Below are positions 51,111-60,616 of a DNA stretch of 64,000 nucleotides, piece by piece (position 1 is the stretch's first letter; the number at the start of each line of letters is the position of its first letter). The notes beneath the pieces are model-generated. The model did not search any database and was not told where the DNA came from. It was given only the letters and a program-made list of their open reading frames with translations. This DNA is from Stutzerimonas stutzeri (GTDB lineage: Bacteria > Pseudomonadota > Gammaproteobacteria > Pseudomonadales > Pseudomonadaceae): the NCBI GenBank assembly GCA_002339675.1, contig DDKB01000017.1, positions 988,346-1,052,345 of the forward strand, in the 5' to 3' direction. The position numbers were made by a program, and so were the translations under genes.

Positions 51111-52454
51111 GTGCTCATCGCTTCCGATCAGTTCCGCATCGTTGTCGGTCTCGGCAAGAGCGGCATGTCCCTGGTTCGCTACCTGGCGAGCCGCGGATTG
51201 CCGTTCGCCGTGGTCGATACCCGTGCGAACCCGCCGGAACTGGCCACGCTGAAAGCGCAATATCCGGAGATCGAAGTGCGTTGCGGCGAGCTCGATCCGG
51301 CTTTCCTCTGCCGCGCGAGCGAGCTGCTGGTCAGTCCCGGTCTGTCCGTCGCAACGCCGGCACTGCAAGCGGCAGCTGCCAAGGGCGTGAAGCTGTCCGG
51401 CGACATCGAGCTATTCGCCCGCGAAGCGAAGGCGCCAATCGTTGCCATCACCGGATCGAATGCCAAGAGCACGGTCACCAGTCTGGTCGGAGAGATGGCC
51501 GCGGCCGCGGGGCGCAAGGTCGCCGTGGGCGGCAACCTCGGCACGCCGGCGCTGGACCTGCTCGACGCGACGGTCGACCTCTACGTGCTTGAGCTGTCGA
51601 GCTTCCAGCTGGAGACGACACACCAGCTCAATGCCGAGGTCGCCACCTGCCTGAACGTCAGCGAAGACCACATGGACCGCTATGACGGGCTGCCGGCTTA
51701 CCACCAGGCGAAGCACCGCATCTTCCGCGGTGCGCGTCAGGTGGTGATCAACCGCGACGACCGCCTTAGCCGTCCGCTGATTGGCGACGAAGTGCCGACC
51801 TGGTCGTTCGGGCTGGGCAAGCCGGACTTCAAGGGGTTCGGCCTGTTCGTCGAAAACGGCGAGAAATACTTGGCGTTCCAGTTCGACGCGCTGATGCCAG
51901 CGAATCAATTGAAGATCCGCGGCGCGCATAATCAGTCCAACGCGCTCGCCGCGCTGGCCCTCGGCCATGCCGTCGGCCTGCCCTTCGAGCCGATGCTGGA
52001 CACGCTTCGGCGCTTCGCCGGCCTTCCGCATCGCTGCCAGTGGGTCGGCGAGCGCAAGGGCGTCAGCTATTACGATGACTCCAAGGCGACCAACGTCGGC
52101 GCGGCATTGGCGGCGATCGATGGCCTTGGCAGCGACATCGCCGGCGAGCTGGTCTTGATCGCCGGCGGCGACGGCAAGGGTGCCGATTTCGCCGCGCTGC
52201 ACAGCCCCGTTTCCCATCACTGTCGAGCTGTCGTGCTGTTGGGCCGTGACGCTGAACAGCTGGCCGCTGCACTGGACGGCGCGGCGCCTGTTCACCGTGT
52301 CGAGTCGCTCCAGCAGGCTGTGCAGCTCGCCGCCAGCCTGGCGCAACCTGGCGATGCGGTGCTGCTGTCGCCGGCCTGCGCCAGCCTCGACATGTTCGAG
52401 AATTTCGAAGATCGCGGGCGCCAGTTCGCCGCTGCCGTGGGAGTGCTTAGCTGA
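51111..52454 (+). CDS. murD: MurD, UDP-MurNAc-L-alanine:D-glutamate ligase
   Basis: A 447-residue Mur ligase adding D-glutamate. N-terminal 'FRIVVGLGKSGMSLVRYLASRGL', ATP loop 'VAITGSNAKSTVTSLVGEMAAAAG', 'NVSEDHMDRYDGLPAYHQAKHRIF' and 'YDDSKATNVGAALAAI' are present. GTG start at 51111, six bases after mraY. Complete. Confidence 0.96.
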   Translation: MLIASDQFRIVVGLGKSGMSLVRYLASRGLPFAVVDTRANPPELATLKAQYPEIEVRCGELDPAFLCRASELLVSPGLSVATPALQAAAAKGVKLSGDIELFAREAKAPIVAITGSNAKSTVTSLVGEMAAAAGRKVAVGGNLGTPALDLLDATVDLYVLELSSFQLETTHQLNAEVATCLNVSEDHMDRYDGLPAYHQAKHRIFRGARQVVINRDDRLSRPLIGDEVPTWSFGLGKPDFKGFGLFVENGEKYLAFQFDALMPANQLKIRGAHNQSNALAALALGHAVGLPFEPMLDTLRRFAGLPHRCQWVGERKGVSYYDDSKATNVGAALAAIDGLGSDIAGELVLIAGGDGKGADFAALHSPVSHHCRAVVLLGRDAEQLAAALDGAAPVHRVESLQQAVQLAASLAQPGDAVLLSPACASLDMFENFEDRGRQFAAAVGVLS

Positions 52455-53695
52455 TGCTGGCCTTCCTGCGCAGTGCGCCTTCCCCCCTGTTCGGTCGCCG
52501 CGGCCTGGACCTGGACTTTCCGATGCTCGCAGGCTGCCTGGCCTTGCTGGGGCTGGGCCTGGTGATGATCACGTCCGCGTCGTCTGAAGTGGCGGCGGTG
52601 AATACCGGCAATTCGCTGTATCACATGATCCGCCACCTGATTTACGTGATGATGGGCATCGTTGCGGCCGCGGCGGTCCTGATAGTGCCCGTCTCGGCCT
52701 GGCAGCGGCTGGACTGGGTGCTGCTGCTCGGCGCCTTCGGTCTGCTGATCCTGGTGCTGATTCCTGGCCTCGGCCGCGAGGTGAACGGCTCCATGCGCTG
52801 GATCGGCTTCGGTGCGTTCAACGTGCAGCCTTCGGAGCTGGCCAAACTGTTCGTGGTGGTCTATCTCGCCGGGTATCTGGTTCGCCGGCAGCAAGAGGTG
52901 CGCGAGAGCCTGTGGGGCTTCCTCAAGCCGTTTCTGGTCCTGCTGCCGATGGCCATGTTGCTGCTGCTCGAGCCCGACTTCGGGGCAACGGTGGTCATGA
53001 TGGGCGCAGCGGTGGCCATGCTGTTTCTTGGTGGCGTCGGCCTGATCCGCTTCAGCCTGCTGGTCCTGTTGGCGGTTGGCGCGGTGTTCGTGCTGGTGCA
53101 GACCCAGGAATACCGGTTGCAGCGCCTGATCACCTTTACCGATCCCTGGGCCGATCAGTTCGGCGCGGGCTACCAGCTGACCCAGGCGCTCATCGCCTTC
53201 GGGCGGGGCGAGTGGTTCGGTGTCGGCCTTGGCAACAGCGTACAGAAGCAGTTCTACCTCCCCGAGGCCCACACCGACTTCGTGTTTTCGGTACTGGCCG
53301 AGGAGCTCGGCGTGGTCGGGGCGCTGCTGACCATCCTGCTGTTCGCCTTCGTCGGCGTCCGCGCACTGTTCATCGGCCTGGCAGCCGAACGTGCCCGGCA
53401 GTTCTTTGCCGCGTATGTGGCCTGGGGCGTTGCCTTCCTCTGGCTCGGGCAGTTTCTCATCAACGTCTGCGTGAACGTCGGGCTGCTGCCCACCAAGGGG
53501 CTGACCCTGCCTTTCCTCAGCTACGGCGGCAGCTCGTTGGTGGTGACCTGCGCGAGCATGGCGTTGCTGCTGCGCATTGAGTGGGAGAGTCGCACGGTGC
53601 TCGGCAGTGAGGATGCCGAATTCAGCGAAGAGGATTTCACCGACGTCGTCTCGCCGCCAGTGCCGGCTGGTCGCGGAGGTGCGCATGGGCGCTAA
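52454..53695 (+). CDS. ftsW: FtsW, septal peptidoglycan glycosyltransferase
   Basis: A 413-residue SEDS-family polymerase with about ten helices; it polymerises lipid II together with FtsI. SEDS features: 'LGLGLVMITSASSEVA', 'PSELAKLFVVVYLAGYLVRRQ', the conserved aspartate loop 'YRLQRLITFTDPWADQFGAGYQLTQALIAFGRGEWFGVGLGNSVQK', 'LPEAHTDFVFSVLAEELG' and 'LPFLSYGGSSLV'. ATG overlaps the murD stop; the end overlaps murG by 11 bases. Confidence 0.96.
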   Translation: MLAFLRSAPSPLFGRRGLDLDFPMLAGCLALLGLGLVMITSASSEVAAVNTGNSLYHMIRHLIYVMMGIVAAAAVLIVPVSAWQRLDWVLLLGAFGLLILVLIPGLGREVNGSMRWIGFGAFNVQPSELAKLFVVVYLAGYLVRRQQEVRESLWGFLKPFLVLLPMAMLLLLEPDFGATVVMMGAAVAMLFLGGVGLIRFSLLVLLAVGAVFVLVQTQEYRLQRLITFTDPWADQFGAGYQLTQALIAFGRGEWFGVGLGNSVQKQFYLPEAHTDFVFSVLAEELGVVGALLTILLFAFVGVRALFIGLAAERARQFFAAYVAWGVAFLWLGQFLINVCVNVGLLPTKGLTLPFLSYGGSSLVVTCASMALLLRIEWESRTVLGSEDAEFSEEDFTDVVSPPVPAGRGGAHGR

Positions 53696-54755
53696 CGTCC
53701 TGATCATGGCTGGCGGAACCGGCGGACATGTCTTCCCGGCATTGGCCTGCGCCCATGAATTCGCGCGCCGCGGCTACAGCGTCCACTGGCTGGGCACACC
53801 GCGTGGTATCGAGAACGAGGTGGTTCCGGCCGCGGGCCTTCCGCTGCACCTGATCCAAGTGAGCGGCCTGCGCGGCAAGGGTTTCGCCTCTCTGCTCAAG
53901 GCACCATTCCAACTGGCCCGATCGCTGGGGCAGGCACGACGCATCGTGCGCCAGCTGCAGCCGGTTTGCGTTCTCGGGCTGGGCGGCTACGTGACTGGCC
54001 CGGGCGGACTGGCAGCGAAACTGGCCGGCGTGCCCTTGATCATCCATGAGCAGAACGCCGTCGCCGGCACCGCCAACCGCAGCCTGGTGCCGTTTGCCCA
54101 GCGCGTTTGCGAGGCTTTCCCGGATACCTTTACGCCCAGCGCCAAGCGGCGGACCACCGGCAACCCGGTGCGCCAGGAACTGTTCTTGGAGACGCCCCGC
54201 CAGACCCTTCGCGGACGTCGGCCACGCTTGCTGGTGCTAGGCGGAAGCCTTGGCGCCGAGCCCCTGAACAAGTTGTTGCCGGATGCGCTCGGCCGGGTCG
54301 CCGTGGAGCTGCGTCCGGAGGTTTTCCACCAGGCGGGCAAGCAGCACGCCGACCTGACCCGCGAGCGCTACGCCGCGGCCGCGGTCGAGGCGGAAGTCGC
54401 CCCCTTCATCAAGGACATGGCGCGTGCCTATGCCTGGGCTGATCTGGTGATCTGCCGGGCCGGTGCGCTGACCGTGTGCGAATTGGCGGCGGCGGGGCTG
54501 CCGTCGTTCCTGGTGCCGCTGCCGCACGCGATCGACGATCACCAGACCCGCAACGCCGACTACCTGGCCAGGGAGGGCGCCGCCGTCCTGATGCCCCAAG
54601 CAAGCACCGATGCTGCCGCGCTCGCCGCGCAGTTGACCGAGGTAATGATGCAGCCGGAAAAATTAGAGGTCATGGGTACCACGGCACGGCGCCTGGCGCG
54701 CCCGGACGCGACCCGCACCGTCGTCGATGTCTGCCTGGAGGTGGCGCATGGCTAA
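53685..54755 (+). CDS. murG: MurG, lipid II synthase (GlcNAc transferase)
   Basis: A 356-residue GT-B glycosyltransferase that adds GlcNAc to lipid I on the inner face of the membrane. 'ANVLIMAGGTGGHVFPALACAHEF' is the diagnostic N-terminal G-loop; 'ICRAGALTVCELAAAGLPSFLVPLPHAIDDHQTRNADYL' forms the UDP-GlcNAc site. ATG 53685 inside the end of ftsW matches the family start. Confidence 0.96.
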   Translation: MGANVLIMAGGTGGHVFPALACAHEFARRGYSVHWLGTPRGIENEVVPAAGLPLHLIQVSGLRGKGFASLLKAPFQLARSLGQARRIVRQLQPVCVLGLGGYVTGPGGLAAKLAGVPLIIHEQNAVAGTANRSLVPFAQRVCEAFPDTFTPSAKRRTTGNPVRQELFLETPRQTLRGRRPRLLVLGGSLGAEPLNKLLPDALGRVAVELRPEVFHQAGKQHADLTRERYAAAAVEAEVAPFIKDMARAYAWADLVICRAGALTVCELAAAGLPSFLVPLPHAIDDHQTRNADYLAREGAAVLMPQASTDAAALAAQLTEVMMQPEKLEVMGTTARRLARPDATRTVVDVCLEVAHG

Positions 54756-56208
54756 ATCCCCCGCAGCGGTCAAGGCAGAGGTTCGGCGCATGCGCCGGAT
54801 TCGCCGGATCCATTTCGTCGGTGTCGGCGGGGTCGGCATGTGCGGCATCGCCGAGGTGCTCCTGAACCTCGGCTACGATGTCTCCGGTTCGGATCTGAAA
54901 GCCTCGGCGAGCACCGAGCGCCTGCAGAGCTTCGGCGCTCAGATCTACATCGGGCACCAGGCCGGCAACGTCGCCGGTGCCGACGTGCTGGTGGTCTCCA
55001 GTGCGGTGAATGCCGCCAACCCGGAAGTGGCCTTTGCGCTGGAACAACGGATACCTGTCGTGCCGCGCGCCGAAATGCTCGCCGAGCTGATGCGCTATCG
55101 TCACGGCATCGCGGTCGCCGGCACACACGGCAAGACCACCACGACCAGCCTGCTGGCCTCGGTATTCGCTGCGGCAGGGCTGGACCCGACGTTCGTCATC
55201 GGTGGTCGCCTGACCGCCGCCGGCACCAACGCGCAGTTGGGCACCAGCCGCTACCTCATTGCCGAAGCCGACGAGAGCGACGCCAGCTTCTTGCACCTGC
55301 AGCCCATGGTGGCGGTAGTCACCAATATCGATGCCGACCACATGAGCACCTATGGTGGCGACTTCGGCAAGCTCAAGCGCACCTTCGTCGAGTTCCTGCA
55401 CAACCTGCCGTTCTATGGCCTGGCGGTGCTGTGCGTGGATGACCCGGTGGTGCGCGAGATCATTGGCCAGGTGGGCAGACCGATCACCACCTACGGCACT
55501 CAGGAAGGCGCCGACGTGCGCGCCATCAACATTCGCCAGGAAGGCATGCGCACCTATTTCACCGTGCTGCGCGAGGGGTTCGGGGCGCTCGACGTATCGG
55601 TGAACATGCCTGGCCGGCACAACGTGCTGAACGCCCTGGCGACCATCGCAATCGCTACTGACGAAGGCATTGATGACGAGGCCATCATTCAGGGCCTGTC
55701 GCAGTTCGGCGGTGTCGGCCGGCGTTTCCAGGTGTATGGCGAGCTGCCGGTCGATGGCGGCAGCGTGATGCTGGTCGACGACTACGGTCATCACCCGCGC
55801 GAGGTCGCTGCCGTCATCCAGGCCGTGCGCGGCGGCTGGCCCGAGCGTCGCCTGGTGATGGTCTATCAGCCGCATCGCTTCAGCCGCACCCGCGACCTGT
55901 ACGACGATTTCGTGCAGGTCCTGACCGATGCCAACGTGCTGCTGCTGATGGAAGTCTATCCGGCCGGCGAGGAGCCCATTCCCGGCGCAGACAGCCGGCA
56001 CCTGTGCCACAGCATCCGCCAGCGTGGCCAGTTGGACCCGATCTACATCGAGCGTGGTGTCGACCTGGCGCCGCTGGTCAAGCCGTTGCTGCGGCCCGGC
56101 GACATCCTGCTTTGCCAGGGCGCCGGCGATATCGGCGGCCTGGCCCCGCAACTCATCAACAGCCCCCTGTTTGCCGGCGAGCAGATCGCCGCGAGGAAGC
56201 CCGAATGA
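54748..56208 (+). CDS. murC: MurC, UDP-MurNAc:L-alanine ligase
   Basis: A 486-residue ligase adding L-alanine to UDP-MurNAc, the first peptide step. 'RRIHFVGVGGVGMCGIAEVLLNLGYDVSGSDLK', ATP loop 'VAGTHGKTTTTSLLASVFAAAG', 'AEADESDASFLHLQPMVAVVTNIDADH' and 'DDYGHHPREVAAVI' are typical. ATG 54748 overlaps murG by 8 bases. Confidence 0.97.
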   Translation: MAKSPAAVKAEVRRMRRIRRIHFVGVGGVGMCGIAEVLLNLGYDVSGSDLKASASTERLQSFGAQIYIGHQAGNVAGADVLVVSSAVNAANPEVAFALEQRIPVVPRAEMLAELMRYRHGIAVAGTHGKTTTTSLLASVFAAAGLDPTFVIGGRLTAAGTNAQLGTSRYLIAEADESDASFLHLQPMVAVVTNIDADHMSTYGGDFGKLKRTFVEFLHNLPFYGLAVLCVDDPVVREIIGQVGRPITTYGTQEGADVRAINIRQEGMRTYFTVLREGFGALDVSVNMPGRHNVLNALATIAIATDEGIDDEAIIQGLSQFGGVGRRFQVYGELPVDGGSVMLVDDYGHHPREVAAVIQAVRGGWPERRLVMVYQPHRFSRTRDLYDDFVQVLTDANVLLLMEVYPAGEEPIPGADSRHLCHSIRQRGQLDPIYIERGVDLAPLVKPLLRPGDILLCQGAGDIGGLAPQLINSPLFAGEQIAARKPE

Positions 56209-57149
56209 ACGGCCTGCAATCGACCCGCGATCCCCGGGAGTTCGGCCGGGTCGCCGTGCTCTTCGGTGGCAAGAGCGCCGAGCGCGAGGTATCCCTGAAA
56301 TCCGGTGCGGCGGTACTTGCCGCGCTGCAGGCCGCCGGCGTAGATGCGTTCGGCATCGATGTCGGCGACGACCTGTTGCAACGCCTGGGCCGCGAGCCGA
56401 TCGACCGCGCCTTTATCGTCCTGCATGGCCGCGGTGGCGAGGACGGCAGCATGCAGGGGCTACTCGAGTGCGCCGGCATCCCCTATACCGGCAGCGGCAT
56501 CCTTGCTTCGGCGCTGGCGATGGACAAGCTGCGTACCAAGCAGGTCTGGCAGAGCCTCGGCCTGCCGACCCCGCGGCATGCCGTGCTGGCGAGCGAGGCC
56601 GACTGCCAGGCGGCTGCCGAGACGCTCGGCTTTCCGCTGATCGTCAAGCCGGCGCACGAAGGGTCGAGCATCGGCATGGCCAAGGTGGCCGGGCTGGCCG
56701 AGCTGATCGCTGCCTGGCGCGCCGCCAGTACGTACGACGCCCAGGTCCTGGTGGAACAGTGGATCCAGGGCCCGGAATTCACCATTGCCACGCTGCGTGG
56801 GCAGGTGCTGCCACCGATTGGCCTGGGCACGCCGCACAGCTTCTACGACTACGACGCCAAATACCTGGCCAACGATACCCAGTACCGAATTCCCTGCGGG
56901 CTGGACGCGAACAAGGAAGCCGAACTCAAGGCGCTCTCGGCACGCGCCTGCGACGCCGTGGGTATTCAGGGCTGGGCACGTGTGGATGTGATGCAGGACG
57001 CAGCGGGTGATTTCTGGTTGCTGGAAGTCAACACCGTCCCGGGCATGACCGATCACAGCCTGGTTCCGATGGCGGCACGCGCCGCCGGTCTGGATTTCCA
57101 GCAGTTGGTACTGGCGATCCTCGACGCCAGCCTGGCAGCGGGGAACTGA
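56205..57149 (+). CDS. ddlB: DdlB, D-alanine--D-alanine ligase
   Basis: A 314-residue ATP-grasp enzyme making D-Ala-D-Ala for MurF. 'RVAVLFGGKSAEREVSLKSGAAVLAAL', 'FIVLHGRGGEDGSMQGLLECAGIPYTGSGILASALAMDK', 'PLIVKPAHEGSSIGM' and 'LEVNTVPGMTDHSLVPMAA' are present. ATG 56205 overlaps the murC stop (ATGA). Confidence 0.97.
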   Translation: MNGLQSTRDPREFGRVAVLFGGKSAEREVSLKSGAAVLAALQAAGVDAFGIDVGDDLLQRLGREPIDRAFIVLHGRGGEDGSMQGLLECAGIPYTGSGILASALAMDKLRTKQVWQSLGLPTPRHAVLASEADCQAAAETLGFPLIVKPAHEGSSIGMAKVAGLAELIAAWRAASTYDAQVLVEQWIQGPEFTIATLRGQVLPPIGLGTPHSFYDYDAKYLANDTQYRIPCGLDANKEAELKALSARACDAVGIQGWARVDVMQDAAGDFWLLEVNTVPGMTDHSLVPMAARAAGLDFQQLVLAILDASLAAGN

Positions 57150-57152
57150 GCC

Positions 57153-58010
57153 ATGATCGCCACGCTGCGTCACGCCCAACCCGTCACCGGGCGCACCTCG
57201 CGCAAACCGGTGCCGCGTGGTGCGAGCCGTCTGGTGCAACGCGAACCGCTGTCGGCGCGCCTGCCGCGTCCGAGCCTGAGCGCGCTCAAGCGGGTGCTTT
57301 GGCCGGTGATGCTGCTCGCACTGGCCGTCGGCCTCTACGAGCTGGGCGTGCGCCTGGCGCCCTACGCCGACCGGCCCATTGCCAAGGTCAGCGTGCGCGG
57401 TGAGCTGACCTACGTCGACCAGCAGGCAGTACAGGCGCGTATGGCGCCATTCGTCGAGGCGAGCTTTTTCAAGGTGGATCTCGATGCCCTGCGTCGCGAC
57501 CTGGAGCAGATGCCCTGGATCGCGCATGTGGAGGCGCGGCGGGTGTGGCCAGACGAGGTCATGGTGCGCCTCGATGAGCAGTTGCCCATCGCCCGCTGGG
57601 GCGACGAGGCGCTGCTGAACAACAATGGCCAGGCCTTTGCGCCGGATGACCTGACCCAGTATGAACACTTGCCACAATTGTATGGTCCGAAGCGGGCTCA
57701 GCAGCGGGTGATGCAGCAGTACCAGATGCTCAACCAGATGCTGCGGCCACTCGGTTTTTCCATCGCCCGCCTGGAGTTGCGTGCGCGGGGCAGCTGGTTT
57801 CTGACGACCAAGCAGGGCGTCGAGCTGCTACTGGGAAGGGACCAGATCATCGAAAAAATGCGGCGCTTCACTGCCATCTACCAGCAAGAGCTGGCGCAGC
57901 AGAGCGACAGAATTGCGCGGATCGACCTGCGTTACGCCAACGGCCTCGCCGTGGCGTGGCGCGAGCCGGCTCCGACCACGACGGGCGAACCCGACGTTGC
58001 GAAGAATTGA
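57153..58010 (+). CDS. ftsQ: FtsQ, divisome protein
   Basis: A 285-residue bitopic protein. A basic cytoplasmic tail of about 50 residues is followed by the helix 'KRVLWPVMLLALAVGLYELGVRL', then a POTRA domain ('PIAKVSVRGELTYVDQQAVQARMAPFV') and a beta domain ('WIAHVEARRVWPDEVMVRLDEQLPIARWGDEALLNNNGQAF'). It scaffolds FtsL/FtsB. It follows ddlB by 3 bases. Confidence 0.95.
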   Translation: MIATLRHAQPVTGRTSRKPVPRGASRLVQREPLSARLPRPSLSALKRVLWPVMLLALAVGLYELGVRLAPYADRPIAKVSVRGELTYVDQQAVQARMAPFVEASFFKVDLDALRRDLEQMPWIAHVEARRVWPDEVMVRLDEQLPIARWGDEALLNNNGQAFAPDDLTQYEHLPQLYGPKRAQQRVMQQYQMLNQMLRPLGFSIARLELRARGSWFLTTKQGVELLLGRDQIIEKMRRFTAIYQQELAQQSDRIARIDLRYANGLAVAWREPAPTTTGEPDVAKN

Positions 58011-58022
58011 GGAATGAAACAC

Positions 58023-59270
58023 ATGTCTAGCGTGCAAAGCGGCAAGATGATCGTCGGACTGGATATCGGCACCTCCAAGGTGGTGGCGCTCGTGGGTGAG
58101 GTCACCCCGGACGGCGAGCTGGAAATCGTCGGGATCGGCACCCATCCGTCCCGCGGCTTGAAAAAGGGTGTAGTGGTCAACATCGAGTCGACCGTGCAGT
58201 CGATTCAGCGCGCCGTCGAGGAGGCGCAGTTGATGGCTGGCTGCCGCATCCACTCGGCTTTCGTCGGCCTGGCCGGTAACCACATCCGCAGCCTCAACTC
58301 CCATGGGATCGTGGCGATCCGCGACCGCGAGGTCAGCAGCGCCGACCTCGAGCGCGTCCTCGATGCGGCACAAGCCGTCGCCATCCCGGCAGACCAGCGA
58401 GTGCTGCACACCCTGCCACAGGATTACGTGATCGATAACCAGGAGGGCGTTCGCGAGCCGCTGGGCATGTCCGGCGTGCGCCTGGAGGCGAAGGTCCATG
58501 TCGTGACCTGCGCTGTGAACGCCGCACAGAACATCGAGAAATGTGTGCGCCGTTGCGGTCTCGAAGTCGACGACATCATCCTCGAGCAACTGGCCTCGGC
58601 GCATGCCGTGCTGACCGACGACGAGAAGGAGCTGGGCGTGTGCCTGGTCGACATCGGCGGTGGCACCACCGACATTTGCATCTTTACCGAAGGCGCGATC
58701 CGCCACACGGCGGTGATCCCGATCGCCGGTGACCAGGTCACCAACGACATCGCCATGGCGTTGCGCACGCCGACTCAGTACGCCGAGGAAATCAAGATCC
58801 GCTATGCCTGCGCGCTGGCCAAGCTGGCCGGCCCGGGCGAAACCATCAAGGTACCGAGCGTCGGAGACCGGCCGCCGCGGGAACTCTCGCGCCAGGCGCT
58901 AGCCGAAGTCGTGGAACCGCGTTACGACGAGCTGTTCACCCTTATCCAGGCGGAACTGCGTCGCAGCGGCTACGAGGATCTGGTCCCCGCGGGAATCGTC
59001 CTCACCGGTGGCACGGCGAAAATGGAAGGCGCCGTCGAACTCGCCGAGGAAATCTTTCATATGCCGGTGCGCCTGGGCGTACCGCACAGCGTCAACGGTC
59101 TCGCTGACGTGGTCCGTAATCCGATCTATTCAACGGGCGTGGGCCTGTTGCTCTATGGGATGCGCAAGCAGACCGACGGCAACTCCATGTCCGGCCTCGG
59201 CCACCTGGCCGAAGAACCCAAGACATCTGTCGTGGACCGGCTCAAGAGCTGGATCCAGGGCAATTTCTGA
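58023..59270 (+). CDS. ftsA: FtsA, membrane anchor of FtsZ
   Basis: A 415-residue actin-fold protein that tethers FtsZ to the membrane and recruits the late divisome. 'MIVGLDIGTSKVVALVGEV' (phosphate 1), SHS2 subdomain around residues 80-160, 'LGVCLVDIGGGTTDICIFTEGA', and the amphipathic membrane-targeting tail 'VVDRLKSWIQGNF' are visible. Two ATGs exist: 58014 lies almost on top of the GAGGA site (58009-58013), whereas 58023 is spaced 9 bases from it and matches the family start, so I chose 58023. Confidence 0.95.
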   Translation: MSSVQSGKMIVGLDIGTSKVVALVGEVTPDGELEIVGIGTHPSRGLKKGVVVNIESTVQSIQRAVEEAQLMAGCRIHSAFVGLAGNHIRSLNSHGIVAIRDREVSSADLERVLDAAQAVAIPADQRVLHTLPQDYVIDNQEGVREPLGMSGVRLEAKVHVVTCAVNAAQNIEKCVRRCGLEVDDIILEQLASAHAVLTDDEKELGVCLVDIGGGTTDICIFTEGAIRHTAVIPIAGDQVTNDIAMALRTPTQYAEEIKIRYACALAKLAGPGETIKVPSVGDRPPRELSRQALAEVVEPRYDELFTLIQAELRRSGYEDLVPAGIVLTGGTAKMEGAVELAEEIFHMPVRLGVPHSVNGLADVVRNPIYSTGVGLLLYGMRKQTDGNSMSGLGHLAEEPKTSVVDRLKSWIQGNF

Positions 59271-59317
59271 GCAGTGCGGCAGTACCTAAAACTAGAAAGC
59301 TGGAAGGAGAGAGGGAA

Positions 59318-60505
59318 ATGTTCGAACTCGTAGATCATACCCCGCAAAGTGCAGTGATCAAGGTCATTGGCGTAGGCGGAGGTGGCGGCAACGCCGTCAA
59401 TCACATGGTGCGCAACAGCGTTGAAGGCGTGGAATTCATCTGCGCCAACACCGATGCCCAGGCGTTGAAGAAAATCGAAGCCCGGACCGTGCTGCAGCTC
59501 GGCTCGGCCATCACCAAGGGGCTGGGTGCCGGCACCAACCCGGACATCGGCCGCCAGGCGGCGATGGACGATCGCGAGCGCATCGCCGAGGTACTGCAGG
59601 GCGCCGACATGGTGTTCATCACCACCGGCATGGGCGGTGGTACCGGCACTGGCGCTGCGCCGGTGATTGCGTCGGTAGCCAAGGAAATGGGCATCCTGAC
59701 CGTTGCGGTTGTGACCCGTCCGTTCCCCTTCGAAGGCCGTCGCCGGATGCAGGTCGCTGACGAAGGCATCCGTCAGTTGTCCGAATGCGTCGATTCGCTG
59801 ATCACCATCCCCAACGAAAAGCTGCTGACCATCCTCGGCAAGGATGCCAGCCTGCTGGCGGCCTTCGCCAAGGCCGATGACGTGCTCACCGGCGCGGTGC
59901 GCGGCATTTCCGACATCATGCAGCGTCCCGGCCTGATGAACGTCGACTTCGCTGACGTCAAGACCGTGATGGGCGAGATGGGCATGGCCATGATGGGCAC
60001 CGGCTGCGCAACCGGACCCAACCGGGCCCGCGAGGCGACCGAGGCGGCAATCCGCAACCCGCTGCTCGAAGACGTCAACCTCCAGGGCGCCCGCGGCATC
60101 CTGGTCAACATTACCGCTGGTCTGGATCTGTCCCTCGGCGAGTACGCCGCGGTGGGTGAAATCATCGAGGCGTTCGCCTCCGACGAGGCCACCGTCAAGG
60201 TCGGCGCCGTGATCGATCCCGACATGCTCGACGAGCTGCACGTCACTGTCGTCGCCACCGGCCTCGGTCCACGCAACGAAAAGCCGGTCAAGGTCGTCGA
60301 CAACACCATTCAGACCGCAGCGGTAGCGCCGCAGGCAGCGCCGGCGGCTCGTCAGGAACAGGCTGCAGTCAACTACCGTGATCTTGAACGCCCGACCGTC
60401 ATGCGCAACCAGGCGCATGCGGCCGCCACAGCGGCGAAGATGAACCCGCAGGAAGACCTGGATTACCTGGATATTCCGGCCTTCCTGCGGCGCCAGGCTG
60501 ATTGA
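59318..60505 (+). CDS. ftsZ: FtsZ, tubulin-like division GTPase
   Basis: A 395-residue FtsZ that assembles the Z-ring. The GTP-binding tubulin signature is 'FITTGMGGGTGTGAAP'; 'VIGVGGGGGNAVNHMV' and 'LADVKTVMGEMGMAMMGTG'-like T7 loop regions are intact. The conserved C-terminal peptide 'DYLDIPAFLRRQAD' binds FtsA and ZipA. The 47-base gap from ftsA has an AAGGAGAGAGGG ribosome-binding site. Confidence 0.98.
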   Translation: MFELVDHTPQSAVIKVIGVGGGGGNAVNHMVRNSVEGVEFICANTDAQALKKIEARTVLQLGSAITKGLGAGTNPDIGRQAAMDDRERIAEVLQGADMVFITTGMGGGTGTGAAPVIASVAKEMGILTVAVVTRPFPFEGRRRMQVADEGIRQLSECVDSLITIPNEKLLTILGKDASLLAAFAKADDVLTGAVRGISDIMQRPGLMNVDFADVKTVMGEMGMAMMGTGCATGPNRAREATEAAIRNPLLEDVNLQGARGILVNITAGLDLSLGEYAAVGEIIEAFASDEATVKVGAVIDPDMLDELHVTVVATGLGPRNEKPVKVVDNTIQTAAVAPQAAPAARQEQAAVNYRDLERPTVMRNQAHAAATAAKMNPQEDLDYLDIPAFLRRQAD

Positions 60506-60556
60506 TTGGATGTATCAGGACTATTGGGGTGATTGGTGTTCAGCAAAGTGGGGTTC

Positions 60557-60565
60557 TGCTATGAT
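60557..60565 (+). promoter_or_regulatory. Probable lpxC promoter (extended -10)
   Basis: TGCTATGAT: an extended -10 (TG-N-TATGAT) in the 111-base ftsZ-lpxC gap, 51 bases before lpxC. The -35 at 17 bases (TGTTCA) is weak. It would let lpxC be expressed apart from ftsZ. Confidence 0.55.
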
Positions 60566-60616
60566 CGCCTCCTTTGTTGGAAACCATTCGCAACAGCGCA
60601 CTAGCGAAACCACGCC